Below, piece after piece: positions 13,501 to 28,500 of a stretch of DNA of 64,000 bases (positions are counted from its first letter, which is position 1; every line of letters starts with the position of its first letter). The DNA is from Haliclystus octoradiatus (Eukaryota > Cnidaria > Staurozoa > Stauromedusae > Haliclystidae). The notes below the pieces were generated by a model that saw nothing but the letters and a program-made list of their open reading frames with translations, was not told where the DNA came from and did no database searches. The position numbers were made by a program, and so were the translations under genes. The DNA is taken from assembly GCA_916610825.1 (NCBI GenBank), contig OU744446.1, positions 23,946,445 to 24,010,444 of the forward strand, written 5' to 3'.

Positions 13501-16500
13501 TGTTATTATGTTTTGCATGTAAGCTGGTTTTGTATTCATCAAAGTATTTCTGGAGTTCTGATGACAAATCAAAAGAAAAATATTTCCCATAGTTAAAAAC
13601 ATTACACCCTTGCAAACTATACCCAGTAATTGTTGACCCAGGGGAAGTGTACCAGCCCCATTTAATCATTTATTCCAAGTTGAACAATATCAATGTCGCT
13701 TAAATTTTACCGAGTTGATTTTCTTCTTTTTCTCTGTGTCGAGAAAATCTTCTAGTTCAGCACGGGTTCCATTGTCCCAAATCAAGTAAGGATTTTCTGA
13801 GTTGCTATTCAGCAGTTTAAGAAGCTGTAAAAAGAGAAGAAAAAGAAAAGATTGTACTTTTTCAGTAGTTTTCATTTTTGAAAACTTGTAAAGCATACAA
13901 AAACTTTTTAAAAGCTACATTTTTAAAATCAAACATTAAATATATAAATTTGTAAAGAGTCAGCATTATTTCAGATTTAGCTTCAAAATGATTGGCAAAT
14001 TTAAATACCTCATGCGGCTCATCTTTGCTGAGTTTTCTTGCCACGTAAGGAGTCAACAAAGCAGATAGAGATTTCTTGATGGCAGGGTTATCTGGAGTTG
14101 CCTCTTTGTTATCTAAAATACATGAAAATTATCTTTGATATTATAAAAATGTTGAATGTTTTCTGAAATCTAATCAGGTAAGAATTAATTTTAAAAGAGT
14201 TATGCACATTCACTTCTGGTACATAATGTAATTTTCAAGTTAGCTAGCATTAACTTGGGCGCAGCATTCAAATTAAATTAAAAAGCCAAATTGAACCCCT
14301 GCAAAAATACGATGTATTAATGTTTGCCTTTGAGAAGTTGTATGCTAACTAATAACAGTAATGGGCTTTGAAGAAAATGGAGGTAATTATGGTATAAATC
14401 CAGCAATGGGTGTAGTAATATTGGCTGCATAGTGTTCAACTAACAATTAAGGAGCTGTGAGACATCCAGAAGGCAAATTCTCTTGCCGTGGCAGGTCGTG
14501 ATAATATAATCTACTTACCAAGATAGCCTCCCATACGTGCTACACCAATTATACTGAGATATGCCAAGTTATTAGAAGCTTCCTAAAAACAATTGTTTTA
14601 GAATGTGGTTGAAATAAATCAAAAACATATTTGTCTTTACTTGATTAGGTTTCACTGGAGCTCATGCATATTAGCTTTTGAAGAACACAACTAAAGCATC
14701 AGCAACTGAGTTAAAAGTAGCTGGATATATCTGCCTCCATACCTCATATCAGTAGCTCAATTGATACTACAGCTACAGTATTACACTTGATCAATTGAAA
14801 CCCGATAGGCTTAGTGTTAGCACTGAGACAAAATTTCACAATAGCTTGGTTATAAGTACAGTACTGACTACTTGGTACAGCACTACTGTACTTCAAAGGA
14901 AATTATTAGAAACAAACCTGTTGATTGGTATCTTGGTTACTTTCCACACCACTTTCAACAAGAGTGTAATCATAATTAAATATAAACGATAGTAGATGCC
15001 AAAGAGCGCCACACTATAGTAAAAAGAGATGCTATGTACTTGAGATGTATCATTGAGGATAGAAAGTTAATAGATAAGTCCTTTATTAAACAGGCCAACA
15101 AATATTTACAATTAACATTGTCAAATCTGGTAAAACAGAAAGCACTTGGTATTTCTTAAACTAAATATAATTTATCTAGTGAATGTGAATGTTGAGGATG
15201 TCTGACTTAATCCTGTGTGTTGCAAATATCCTGATAAAATGTAGCTTTTTCTCTATTTCCTGCGTAATGAAAAATGTGTTCATTCAATACGAGGAAGCAT
15301 CTTGAATACAATAGACTATCGTTACAGTATAACACATACGCAGTTGATATAGTGGAGGACAGGGTGTTAGATATGTCATTTTTAGAAATCGCAAAGTTAT
15401 AGCCGACTTCGATTTCTTATTTGAGAATCAGCTATTTTGGAATATCAAGTTCCTACAAATTAAGAACTAAACGAAAATGATTTTCCATTCAAAACATTGA
15501 TGATGGTAACCTCTTTACAGCAACCATCTGTCCATAATAATAACTCAATTAATATGGCCCTTTCCGTAGAATGAACACTGTATATAAAGACCATCAGTCT
15601 ATCACGGTCAATGTCTGTGTATCATACAGTTGGCTGTTATAATTTACAAATCTGCACCACTCTGTAATATACAATTGCCTCATTCATACCTGTAGAAGAT
15701 GGGTCTGTAGCCAAAAATCAATACTAAGATTGCTAACACATTGAGTTGCAATACAACAAAGCCGAGTCAGATGCTGTAGAAAGAAAGAAAATAATTAACT
15801 TATTTGCAATTTACAGGTGATTGAGTTGTACGCTACTTCATAAATATTGGGTTCATAAGCATGATTGATGAAGTACTAAGGATCAACATAATGCAACTAC
15901 ATTGTTGATACATGTAAAGTGTTGTAAGTATCTGGATCGATGCTACACAAGCAGGCATTGTGGAAAGCAAACAATGAATTCACTTATGCATTGAGATATT
16001 TGGGATTCCCTATACATACGTAGATCTATGATGAACAGATGCTGAACTTATTCATAATGAAGATAGAAAATACTGCTCTACTATCTTGAACGTTGGTGAA
16101 CTGCCTGATTCTGTTATAGGCTCATCTCTTGCATTCTTGCATTCAAACACAGTTCTTAATTAGTCAATCAAACATACCTTGTAACTTAAAACGTGACAAA
16201 TGTCAGCAATGATAGCTGGAAGTTCTGTGATTTTTTCACGACACGCTTCAAATTGTGCAGCTGAAGAATAACACTGTGTTACATGAGCACAAACAAGAGC
16301 CGGCATACTGTCCGATTTTGTTTCATTAGTGAGTACACCGACACAACGTCCAAATGCATCTTGTAGAACCTAAATGAAAATAAAAATGTCAGTATAGAAC
16401 AATTAGAAACATTAGAGTGTATAAGGGATGACAGAGCTGAATAAGGGATGGAAGAGATATTCTATTTAAAGTTATATCAGTTCAATCAATGGATACACTA

Positions 16501-19500
16501 AATAGATACATTACAGAAGACAGGGAGTAAAAGGATTGTTTGGAGACTTGCTTAAAAGAATGGGGCGAACAGCACCGGTATGCATAGTTGGTGAAATCAA
16601 AAGTCATCAAAATCTAAAGAGAGAAGACAAGCCTTGAAAGCTGACAAAACTGATATCTGATATCATAAATCAATTTTGAACCAGCAGAGGAATTGATATA
16701 TAAAGGATGATGAATGGTCGTGTTTGGATTGAAGTGCACATGACACAAAAAACTTAAACACCGATTTGAGTAGCCAAAGTGAAATGATGAAGAATGGTAA
16801 AGAAGATTTTTAATTTGGATGCGTATAAGTGGAGATATTGATTGTTGAATACATCTTATTTTCAATCATTTACTGTTTTCAAAACTCAGAATGTCAGTCG
16901 GAATGAGAAGAAGGCTTACTATGAAAATCTGTATCTCCTTTCGCGCAAAAACAAAAGTTTCTAATTATTCGGGTAGCTGAAGCTAAATAATGAAGAATGG
17001 TGAAAAGGATTTTCAATTTGGACGATATATGAGTTGTCATAAAGGTGTTGGCATAGCTGACTTGGACGCTTTGAATTGTCATTTTTCCTATAGCAAGCCC
17101 TCTTGTCATTCCGACTATCATTCCTAGTTTAGAAAAAGTGACTGATTGAGAATAGGATAGATTCAAAATCAAATATCATTGCTTATACGTGTCCAAATTG
17201 AAAAATCCTTTTCATCATTCCTCCTCCTTTAAGGGCCATTTACACTGCAGCAAAATGGCACGGTACTCGTCAATTAACACTCGAGGTGTTAACAAGAATG
17301 CGGCCCGTGCTGTTTTTTTTAGGGTTTACACAGCTTATTAAAAACTGTTTTCAAGATCGCCCGTGCCTATTTTTACGCAAGCGGAGATTGAAAACTTACA
17401 AACTGAATTATAGGTTTCTCATTATTTAATGGTTTTACAGGTGAAATTCGATAAATTGAGATTCAATTATGTTAAATAACTTGTAAGGATTCCGTTGAAC
17501 TGAAAATCACTATGTTTTTCATCAATTATAATATTTAAATTTCTGTTACATTCCTATCTCCATTGAGCAAAATTCAAATACATTTGGGTTAGTCTTTCAC
17601 CTCCTGAACATGCTACCACGCCAGATCAGTATTTCTGTGACAAAAGACACATCTAAATTTACGCTCCGCACTCGTAGTTACAATTTGCATAATTAAACCT
17701 TATACTACAGAAACTTCATTAATTTTCAAAAGAAATACGTAACAAAATATGCTCAATGTGCTTATCTAGCTTTGGTAATCTTTAGTCTGTTACTGATTTT
17801 ATTAGAAAACCTCAGAATTCCACTGTAAAGAGACGCAACTTCTACGATGACGTCATAATTACTGCAAAACGGCACGGTGCCCACTTTTTGAGCGGGCCGA
17901 GACTACCTCGAGAAATGATCTCGGCCCGATCAAAATAGTAGGCACGGTGCCGCTTTTCAATGTCTGAAAAAGCCGTTTAGACAGTGTTTTTGCTTGGCCC
18001 GTGCTCAAAAACACTTGACACCTTCACACCTTTGATGTGTTAATTGACAAGTACCGTGCCTATTTTGCTGCAGTGTAAATGGCCCTATAGCTTATGCTAC
18101 CTGAATCTGTGTTAACTTTTTGTCTCTGTCATGCGTTAGTAGCAATGGCCACATACCTCAATGCCATTCTCTCTACGTAGCTCTTCAGCATTAAGAGCTG
18201 AGCAATTAATAGTGTGAAATGCAAGTTCGGTTGCTGATGGTAACAATGGAGTTTCTTTACTAAATAATTTATCTTCCTTGGTCTCCATTCCTATTGTTTT
18301 GATCAGCATTGGATATCCAGCATATTTGTATGGCTGTAACACTATAGCGGAAGAAAAATAGCAGTCAAATGCTATATATACAGGAAAATTCATAAATCAT
18401 AAATTACCTATGTTTACATTTGTGATCTAAACACTTTCATTTGGCTGTTATAGATCTACATTATACAGCACTATTGTGTTCATTCAGCAGTAAGCATTTT
18501 TCCTGATACAGAACAACCCTTTCATAATACATCAATATTTTTAGATTGCCTTGATTGATTTTATCTGTCCAAGATTTAATCTGGGGAGTCCTAAACTATG
18601 TTCATTGATTTGTAATGGGGAGGAAACACAATTAAATTTGTTTGCTATCTTTCAGATTCAGTCCTTGTATGGAACACTATTGATTGGCACAAATAAATGA
18701 GAGTGTTTCAAATAATATTTCATTCCATTTGCCATTAGACGAGTAGTTGAAAGTAAGATCTAGACACCTAGCGAGTTGACACTTACATTCTTTGTAGCGA
18801 CGAAACAGAATAGATTGCGCTTTCAGAACAAGTACAATATTTTCTGGATCAGGTCCATCTACTCTTCGAGTTGCTTTAAGGCAAATGAATTCATAAGCTT
18901 TAGATACAGCTTCAAAGATATCCTAGTTGGTCCAAAAAAAAATCAGATCAATTTTGGTGCAAAAAAAAAATCATATCAATTCTAACATAATTGACTGTAT
19001 ACATGGGTGTCAGTTGTGGGTCCTAGAGCATGAAGGTATCTGTACAACCACATTCTAAGCCTAATGCCCGTTTTTATTGATATGTTGATAATTAGTATGC
19101 ATCAAAGACACATAACACAGACAGCTTTGAAAGAAAATTCATGGATGTGAACATCAACTTTCAATTTAAACCACACAGAAATTTAAAATTTCGAGATGTT
19201 CCTAGAATGCCTGGCTCATAGTAAATGATCCCTACTGCATTAAATGAGTGAAAAATCAATTTTAAATTTCAAATATACAAAATCTGTTCAATTACTTACC
19301 CGGCCATCAGGATTTTTATCTGGATGGTACTTTTGAGCCATTTTGAAATATGCCTTGCGAACGGCTGATTCTGTATGTCTGCAAAATAAATAAGAATGAC
19401 ATGTAAATGACATAAACAAAACCCCTACGAGAAATATGTTGAGTTGATGAAGTGTTCATGAGCTCATAAACAGTTTGTGAACTTTACAAAGCATCTTGAA

Positions 19501-22500
19501 TTGTTAATGAATACCATATAATCAGTTCACAAACGTTCATGAATAATTATTAGCATGATTCCCATGAACAATTCATGAACAGTTCATAAAAATTAGGTCA
19601 TTCAACGTTCTGAATTGTATTCATAGGGTATCATCGGTCAAAACCAAGCGCATATTCATTATTCATTGCAACATTATAGTATTTATCATAAGAGTGCACA
19701 ATGAGATATAAGTAAACATTGAACTAATATACTTTGAGACCAGAATATTGACCAATGTATCAGGTCATAGTATCTGAAAGGGCTTTCAAACAAAGTACAG
19801 ATACGAGATATCGTTCAATCAGTTAAAAGCTCCAAACTTACGGTCCTTCTCCTTTGAGACCAAGCGTGCTATGAGCTTCTTCTAATGATAATGTTGGTGG
19901 TTTTTTCTCAACTTCAGCTTTCCAAGCTTCAAGGATATCTTTTAGGAGTTTAACCTTATGGAAGTGAAAGCGCACAAAAGTAGAACATGAGAGATACATG
20001 CTAGGGTTAACTGCATTTCCAGATAGATACACAAGACATAGAGGAAAGAGCAGGATGATTTACCGGTTCTTTGATAGGCCAATCTGGGAACTTCAATGTA
20101 TCACAAAGATGACGAAGGTAGTAGATGTTGCAAAATAATTCATTTTCAAGTTGAGGATAACTGACAACCATAATAGGACAGTACTAGAAAGCAAAGAAAA
20201 TAGAGTAGACATTATTAGATTATTCAGCAACTCAAATCAACTAGAAACAACAAAAATGACTCAAGATTCATGTCAGCAGGCCTATATGCCAAGTCATTAT
20301 GCCAGTGGGAAGTGCATTGGCTCTAGTAATGGTTAAATACATGAAAAGCTCTGTTTTATCAACTGATCACAAACCTGATACAATGCTCTGACGTTACTAC
20401 GCAGTCGGGGAGAATAATCGGCAATGTGATGCGCAATTTTTTCAATCATTAAACGCCTATAAAAAGTAAATGGATAGATAACGTAACAATAAATCACAGT
20501 AACACAAACAAACATTTCAAATGTGCATCAAATAATATGTAATTATTTTATATTTATTTGGTAATTGACACACAATAGAAAATCCTCATAAGAAGTTAGC
20601 ACATGAGGCATGCAGTGAAAATGAATAAGCAACACACAAAGCTAATAAAGGCCATATGATATCTCAGATCCATAAAGCAACGGTGACTTGCTGTTTGCTG
20701 AAGACTTCAGCCAAGGTACTTTTTGTGATTGTGCATGATTATCACAAGACTTCAAGAACAAATTGTTAATTGAACTGTTAAAAAGTGAAGCAAATGTTAA
20801 ATATATCTCCCTACCGCATTTCTGTGCTCCAAATAGCTTCTGGTGTATCAAATTCACCCAGAAAAATCTCTGCAAACTTATCAGCACCTGAAACAATGCC
20901 CAGTAGATTTGAATAAATTATGCTTAAGAATAATTAACTAGATGCATTCTTATTACTGTGATTTCAAAAAAATATTGGAAAAGCCCTACGTTTTCTGAGG
21001 AAATTCATGATCTTATAGAGAAGAAGAATGTTCTGTTAATTTGATGTAATTAGATATGTAAATAGTGAAACATTAGACTTTATTCTCAATTAAGATTGTT
21101 AGTTTCTGTTATTATATTGAAATCATGTAACATAGAAACGTCTTGAATTTATGATGAATCTAGAAAGATTAATTAAGATTAGAAGAGATCATATAATTAA
21201 TGATAATTAATTCAATAATCATTTACCATAATTTTCCAAATAGCATATCATAGCTTCAGGTAGGATATGACCAAGAATACTTCTTTGCTGTACCTCAGAT
21301 GGTTGATTCTACACAAATACAGATACAAGTTTAGAAACAAAGAGGGAGTAAGAAAATGTTATCTGCCATAAAGTAATATTGTGTAGCTTTATACCTCTTC
21401 TGTCCTGAATGCTTGCTTTACATGTGTTTCAAACAAGAAGCTGAAAAATAAATCATAGTAATTGTAACCCAAGCAAGTTTTGTAGCCTGCAGCCTTTTCA
21501 TGCCTACCTGCATGTGAATGTGGGTGTGATTTTCCATTTTTCTCCGGCGGTTTTTTGTACAACATATTTTATGAAAGGATTTGATTCAATTATTTATTTT
21601 ATTACTTCAAAATTTTATGTTTTTCTCCAGCTAGATTGATTTATTGGACGTTAGCTGGACAATCAATCTGTAGTGTAATTGATCAATTTTGTCTCTATTG
21701 GACAAGAAAAGTGAGACATCTGTCGTTATTTTAATTCAAGTACGGTGATGAAGTTTATCAATGTTTTAAATGAAATGACATGTATTCTATCACTTTCGAG
21801 GAAATACCTACATGCGCTTTTACTAATATATCGCTGACCTACATATGAAGTAGTATATTTATTCTATAAATTCAATAAATTCTATAATTTCAAAAATTCT
21901 ATCTAGTCAAGGTTAAAGACATATTATATCTATTTGTCAGGTTCCATGAATAATGAAGAATTAGTAGTTTAAACTTTGAATTGATACTACAAAATATTTT
22001 TAGAATGTTCTGTGGCAATATAACACAAGCACAAGTGAAGTGATACTAGGATAAGTTTCTCAAGATCTTCCTAAGACAGTATTGGTTAAATCTGGAGAAC
22101 AACTGCGCTAATGTAAAAGTTCTTACTTTCCAATTGGAATGACATTTGATCCAGTGTACATCAAAATAAAGAAGAATGCACCAGTCATATAGAGGCGAGG
22201 AAGGACAGGGTTATCCTGGAAAAGTAAACATCAACATGATAAATCTCCATCATCAGTACTAAATTCAAAGTGAGTAATTTCTCATACTATGCTTTAGTTC
22301 AAACTTACAATGATGATGTTTGTTAGCAACAAAGCCACTTTCTCAACAATGACGGGATCAAATGTTAAAAGAAGCTAAAAAAGTAAGCAGAATAACAACT
22401 ATGCTATCATCATAAATGTTATTGTATTCTATATTGTAAAGTGTTTAGAGTAACATTAGATAGATATATATGGTGATAAGTATTAATATCGATGCACAGT

Positions 22501-25500
22501 ACTTGCCATAATTGATGGTTACTCAATGATTGGTAACATATGGTTAGCCTATCTCTTGACAGGACGTGGTAGCATCCTGAATATTAATACTGATTGAATC
22601 AAAATACCTGAACAATATGAGGTAAGCATGATGCATCTGATAGCATTCTTTTGGCTCTTGGTAATGGACGAACAATTGCACCATCAGAATCCCTATTATA
22701 AATGATATGATTAAATTTTAGTGAGTAAATCATGTACTAGTGGGGTAAAAAACTGTTGTAAATTTGTAATGTGTCTATTTTCAGATCTTGAAAACAAACA
22801 TAATACTTTTGAAAAGAAAGGAAGTTCATAACTTTTCAAGTTGAGAGTCCAGTAAGACAATTAGAAAATTGATTATGTTACAATGCTAAACTAATCATAA
22901 TATTGTAGTGTAGTCACATAACATTGTATAGGGAGATTGTAAAAATGGATTTGATTGTCTCTTACTCTTGTGAGGATATACAAAGTACAGAAGTATTCTA
23001 TCGACATAGAGTACTTCAATCAATTAATTTACCTGTTTGGGTAATAATCACAGATTGCAATCATCATATTTAAACACGTGATAGCTAATTCTGTTTCGTT
23101 CATAATTTGTTGCCCAGTTGCCATGAGACACCATTTAAGTTGTGAGATATTTTGAACTGTTTTCCAGCCATCAAGACCTTGCGCCCAACAACGTGTTGTT
23201 GATTTTAAAACCCCACTTGCCCATAAGTCTTTCATCTACATAATATAATATATATAAATCAATCAGTGAGTATCATATGAAAATACAAGAGGTAAAAGTG
23301 CATATATAGTAATATACAGTTCTCTGACTATAACGATCGACAAACAACCATTATTGTTATAATAGATATTTATTGCGTCTATGTATGCATTAATAGGAGT
23401 AGTGGTATGTTTTTGATCTTTTAATAAACCGTCTGATGATTGCAAAATAAAAATGTGGAACTCTGAATAACGAAAAAGGTTTTGCGTCATCATTGTTTCA
23501 ATTCTATATTATGATCTGTTTTAACAAACATTGAGCACTCTCACATATACGTGTTTACCTCATAATATATTATAATGCTCCCTATATAATATTATCTGCC
23601 TGAGTAAATTTCATAGCAGTGATTTACTGACATCGTTCTCATACTACCCTGGACTAAATCTGTTGTCATAGTAGCATTGAAGGCAGACCTGACATCACCT
23701 TACTCGCATCACCAACCAGCTCAGGCACACTGCTAAGTCAATGGAATTCCTAATTATACTCATCTTAATATCATGGAGGAGAGGGAGAATGGGAAAAGAA
23801 CACATGCACAATGATTACTCAGGAATCATGGGAAACAGTGATCGGTCAGCAGCCATCCCGACAGACAATGATCGAACAGCAATCGCAACAATCATAATAC
23901 TCAGCGATAGATCAAACAAAGTCACATGAAATATAGCTGATAGTTGTTAACAATAGAAATCCAAACAAAAAGTAAAAAGAACCAAACAGTTGATATTTCA
24001 GGGATGAACTAATTAACAACCAGCACAGGTTAACATTTGCACAGCTTGCAGGAAGCTGGTAACCAGAGGATTGAGGAACTGCCCCAAGTCTGCTAATATC
24101 ACTGATGTCCTGGTGACTAGGTGAGAATTCGGACTGTCTTAAGGTAGCAGGTAAAGCAAAGAAAGTAATGAAAAGTTTCCGTGCTACATGTAAGATTGCA
24201 AAATCTAAGCATTTTCAAAAACAACTTGATGAAATTAGAAAGCCAGCAGATGTGTGGAAGATATACAATAGAGCAACTCATAACAACACTGAACAGATAC
24301 CCACTCTAGAGTGTCATGGATATCCACTTGCTGTCAGTGATGCACAGAAAGCCGACACACTTTCAGAAACCTTTGCATAGAGCTTTAACAACCCAGATTG
24401 TGAACCTATTGATAGTGTCACACCACCTCAGCTTGATTCAAACCTTCTTATTACTCATACGTCAGTATATAACTTTTGCTCAAGCTAAACAAAAATTTGC
24501 AGTTGGACTGGATGGACTTCATGTTACTTTTCTTAAAAGCTGTGCAGAACTTCTAGGCCCTCCACTTGCTGCTTTATTGGACCGTTGTATGATAGAATCA
24601 ACATTTCCCACTGTATGGAAGCAAGCAAGAATTGCCTCTATACCTAAACAACACAGCACCAACTTAGCCAATTTTACGACTCTCTCTTGCTTTGTGTGAA
24701 TCCATCAAAATCCCATTACATTTTATTTACCAAAAGTAAAATACCTATTGCCTTGTCTTCTACATTACGGTATCTATATCTTGAGCTATTATTATCCATG
24801 CAAAAATTCTAAAGTATCTTGGTATTTTACTTGATGAACATCTTTCTTTTAATTCACACACAGCAAGGAATGCATTTAATGTAAAACGCACAATCGGAGC
24901 ATTGTATTGTCAGATAGGTAGATTTGTCGGAAAAGATCTCTTTGGTTAATATTATAATTCAAAGATTTTAACCAGCTCTTACATATGCTCTTCCTCCTGT
25001 CACTGGACCAACAACCTACACTGGTTGGAGAAAACTTGAGTGTTTATAAATTCAGTGCCCGGTTAGTTACCAACAATTTTGTTATGGATTACGATGATTT
25101 ATCAAATCAACTAAAATGGAAGTCACTGCAGCATAAGTGTTTCGAACAACGCTGTCGCCTTACGCACAAAAAAATAAATGGCCTTGCCTATCTCCCTCCT
25201 GCTGTTATCAAAGTTACTGATGTCAACCCTCGCTTTAAAACAATGTAACATATGACATTCCATTTTTGCTGCCTCAACATCAATCAACGTACCATTTTAT
25301 AATATGTTACAAACATGGAACTATCTGCCTGAAAATTTTTTTTATGATGTTGATTTCACTATCGTTAAATCAAGTTGTGGCAATCCTAACATCTTTTCCT
25401 TGACGACTGCCAACTTGAACTGTCGCGGCATCAGTCTAAGAGTTTACCACACTTTCACTTAATGTTATCTTTAGCTTTTTATCTTTAGTTTTTAATCTTA

Positions 25501-28500
25501 GTTTTCAACTTTCTCAAGCTTATTCCTTTTAATTTAATTTTAGATGGTGGTTACAATTTTAATTTAATTACAATTTTAGGCTGAATTAGACTCAGACACT
25601 GTTGTTTGCCATTGCATGAAACCCCCTCCTTTCTAGTGGGGCTAGCTTTCATTTCGTAGGTGGGAGTTAGTTCACATCCGTTAAATTACGGACGTAAGTA
25701 ACAAAGTTTAGATAACAGCGTGGGAAGCTATTTTATACCAAATAAGGTAAGCAGCACAGATGGAAGAGCCTGGGTAAGAAGGATGAAGCAATGTGCTACT
25801 TTAGGCACACCTTGTTTTGGGTTAGTCACTCCTTTAGAGGAAAGCGTTGTTAGCGGTAGCAAAAGTTTTATTGAGCCTTTTGTGTGCGTTTTTTGGCAGA
25901 GCAATTTTTACTGTTATTATTATTCTTAAATTTTTTATTATATATATTATTCACATAACTCGATTTCCCCCACCCTCCCTTTCCCTTGCAATGTTTTAGG
26001 TTTTCAGGTTGGTAAGTTCTTTTGTCCACATATGGGTAAGTGTTGGTAAGTTGATTAATGATAGTTAATTCCACTGGTTATCAGTGTGACAGGTGCTTGG
26101 TTGGACAGGGATCCATATATGGAGTGTGACAGGTTCGCCAGTAGCAATAGCAGCATAAAAGCATATAGAAAGCATAAAAGCATATAGAAAGCATATAGAG
26201 CATAAAAGCATATAGAGCATAAAAGCTTATAGAGCATAAAAGCATTACAAAAGCATGAAAGCATACAGAGCAATAGAGCATAAAAGCATGTTGAAAGCAT
26301 AAAATATATAGAGCATAAAGTATATAATAGATATCCCACCAACCAAGCACCTAGGCCAGAGCTCAGTGGATGAGTTTAATTTTTGGTTGCATCAATTGAA
26401 TGCCTACTTGTTAGGTACCCTGCATACCTTGTTGTATATTTATATATTTTTATTTATAGTACAACAGAATGAAATAAATAAAATAAAATAATCGCACATG
26501 TGCTTCCTGTGTGATGTAGCGTGATTGTTTAAAGTCCGATAATATCAAATAAATAAACACACAATTTTACCTCTGAATAACCTACTGGACCAAGTCTTTC
26601 TTTCTCAACATTCCCATAATACCATTCTTTCTCATTACCAAAGTCAGTATCTGGTGAACCCTCAATCATAGCCGTCTACAAAAATGGAAAGTTTTAAACA
26701 TGGTTGTTTTAATGACATAAAGTTTCTCTACGACGTCCACATTACAATGCATAACCACATTATAAATTAAAATTTAAAAAAAAGTTTTTATTTTTTGCAA
26801 TTCAACCAGGACATTTTTTATGTGAAATGCACCTCTAAACAAAGCATTATCAAGCCACTTTGAAATTTGATTCATCAAAGGAAAGTTGTAACATTGAATT
26901 TAACTTTGATCAGGGATATAACCTATGCTGGTAGTTGCTAGTTTGAGTTGATAGATGTTTAATTGATTAATTTATCTTACCTGTAAAGGGATCGTTGCCC
27001 TGCTAGTGTGAAGATGCGATAGGACAACCAAATCAACTAAGATTCGCATTCCGTTGGCATCAAGAAATTGTTTAGCATTAATCTAAGGAAGAATATATCA
27101 TTGATATTTTGAACACTTTAAATGACATTGCATGATGGTCATTGAGTCATATGTGTGTTGTTTTACCTTGTTTTTCAAAAGTTCACGAATGAACAGCAAC
27201 AGACGATCGCGTTCCAATTTATCAGTAGACTAAAATATACAACAAAAATTTAAATTATTTATTTGGAAAACCAGAAAAGTAAAAAACCATTTTCTTTTAT
27301 AATAATACACATCATACATGGGTATCCACTATACCGTAATGGTATTGAAATATTTGTCTAAAGCTCACCCTTTCTAACATGCCAATGATGTAGCGTGTGT
27401 CATTAAATGATCCAATTTCTTCGTAGCATCTGCCATAGACCTTAGCCATTGCCTGATAAGTAACATGTAACAATTTACTAATTTATAACATTTCATTCAC
27501 ATGGATACTAAATTATTAAACAAATAGTTCATACTTTCTGTGAACTATGCTCTGATAGCACCATGAGAGGCATGTAAGGAGGAGAAAACGAGAAGGCATC
27601 AGAAAATTACGAGCAGCCTCGGCGAGTAATTTTCTCCTTCAAATTTTTTCCTGAAGTGACTCGAATGGTGCTATCAGAGCATAGTTCACGGAAAGTATGA
27701 ACTATTTGGTTTAGAACATAGCCAGCCCCGATTTGTGACTGTTGGGGACGTTTTTTCAGAGCATTTTCTGATCTTTACAATCCATGATCAAGTATGTAAT
27801 TCTCCTATTTTTATGACGTCACACGAAGAAAGCTGAGTCGAGAGTTGTACATTTGCCCTTTTTAAATCAACTAAAAGCTGCAAGGAAAAATTGATATTGA
27901 GAAATTTATATTTCTCTCGGATTTCTCTTCTTGGAATTAAAAGAGTGGATGATTAACATCGTTTTCTTTCATAGTCATTGATTCTTATCTTTAAACTATA
28001 TTTTCTATGTTCTTATGTGTGTTATTTATTATGGAAAACTGACTGGAAAAACTTGAAAAGGAAAGAAAATGTTTCTTACCTATAAATTGAAGAATTTCGT
28101 AAAAAGACATGAACACAAAGAAAGAAATGAAACAAAGAAAGATTTATTGACTAAATGTTTGCTAATTGCCTATTTAATAGAGCAGATTATTGAATTATGA
28201 TAACTTTTTAGCTAACTGATTATCTAATGTTGCTAACTCTCATATGGAGAAATAGTTTAATTATTTGAAATTTTAGCGGTTGAATTTGTTTAGCCTATGT
28301 TTTGGTTTTGGTAGTTTATCGAAAGCCTTTCTATCCCAGGAATTTAGTGCTTATACTTATATCTAGGAACTTGCAAAAATTGGCCATAAAAGGATGAGGG
28401 GATGTATTGATGAAATGAAGTTATGCTATGTTATGTTATGTTATTACAATTATCAATATTGTAAAAGTTAAAAGTTAGGCAAATTGTTTTTGAATTGTTA

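Noticed and set aside
21483..21510. TAGCCTGCAGCC, like the RecQ-element terminus
   Set aside because: No matching inverted end or 9-bp duplication found nearby.
26055..26350. Cys/Leu/Tyr-rich minus-strand frames of 89-95 codons
   Set aside because: They are translations of the AGCATA satellite.
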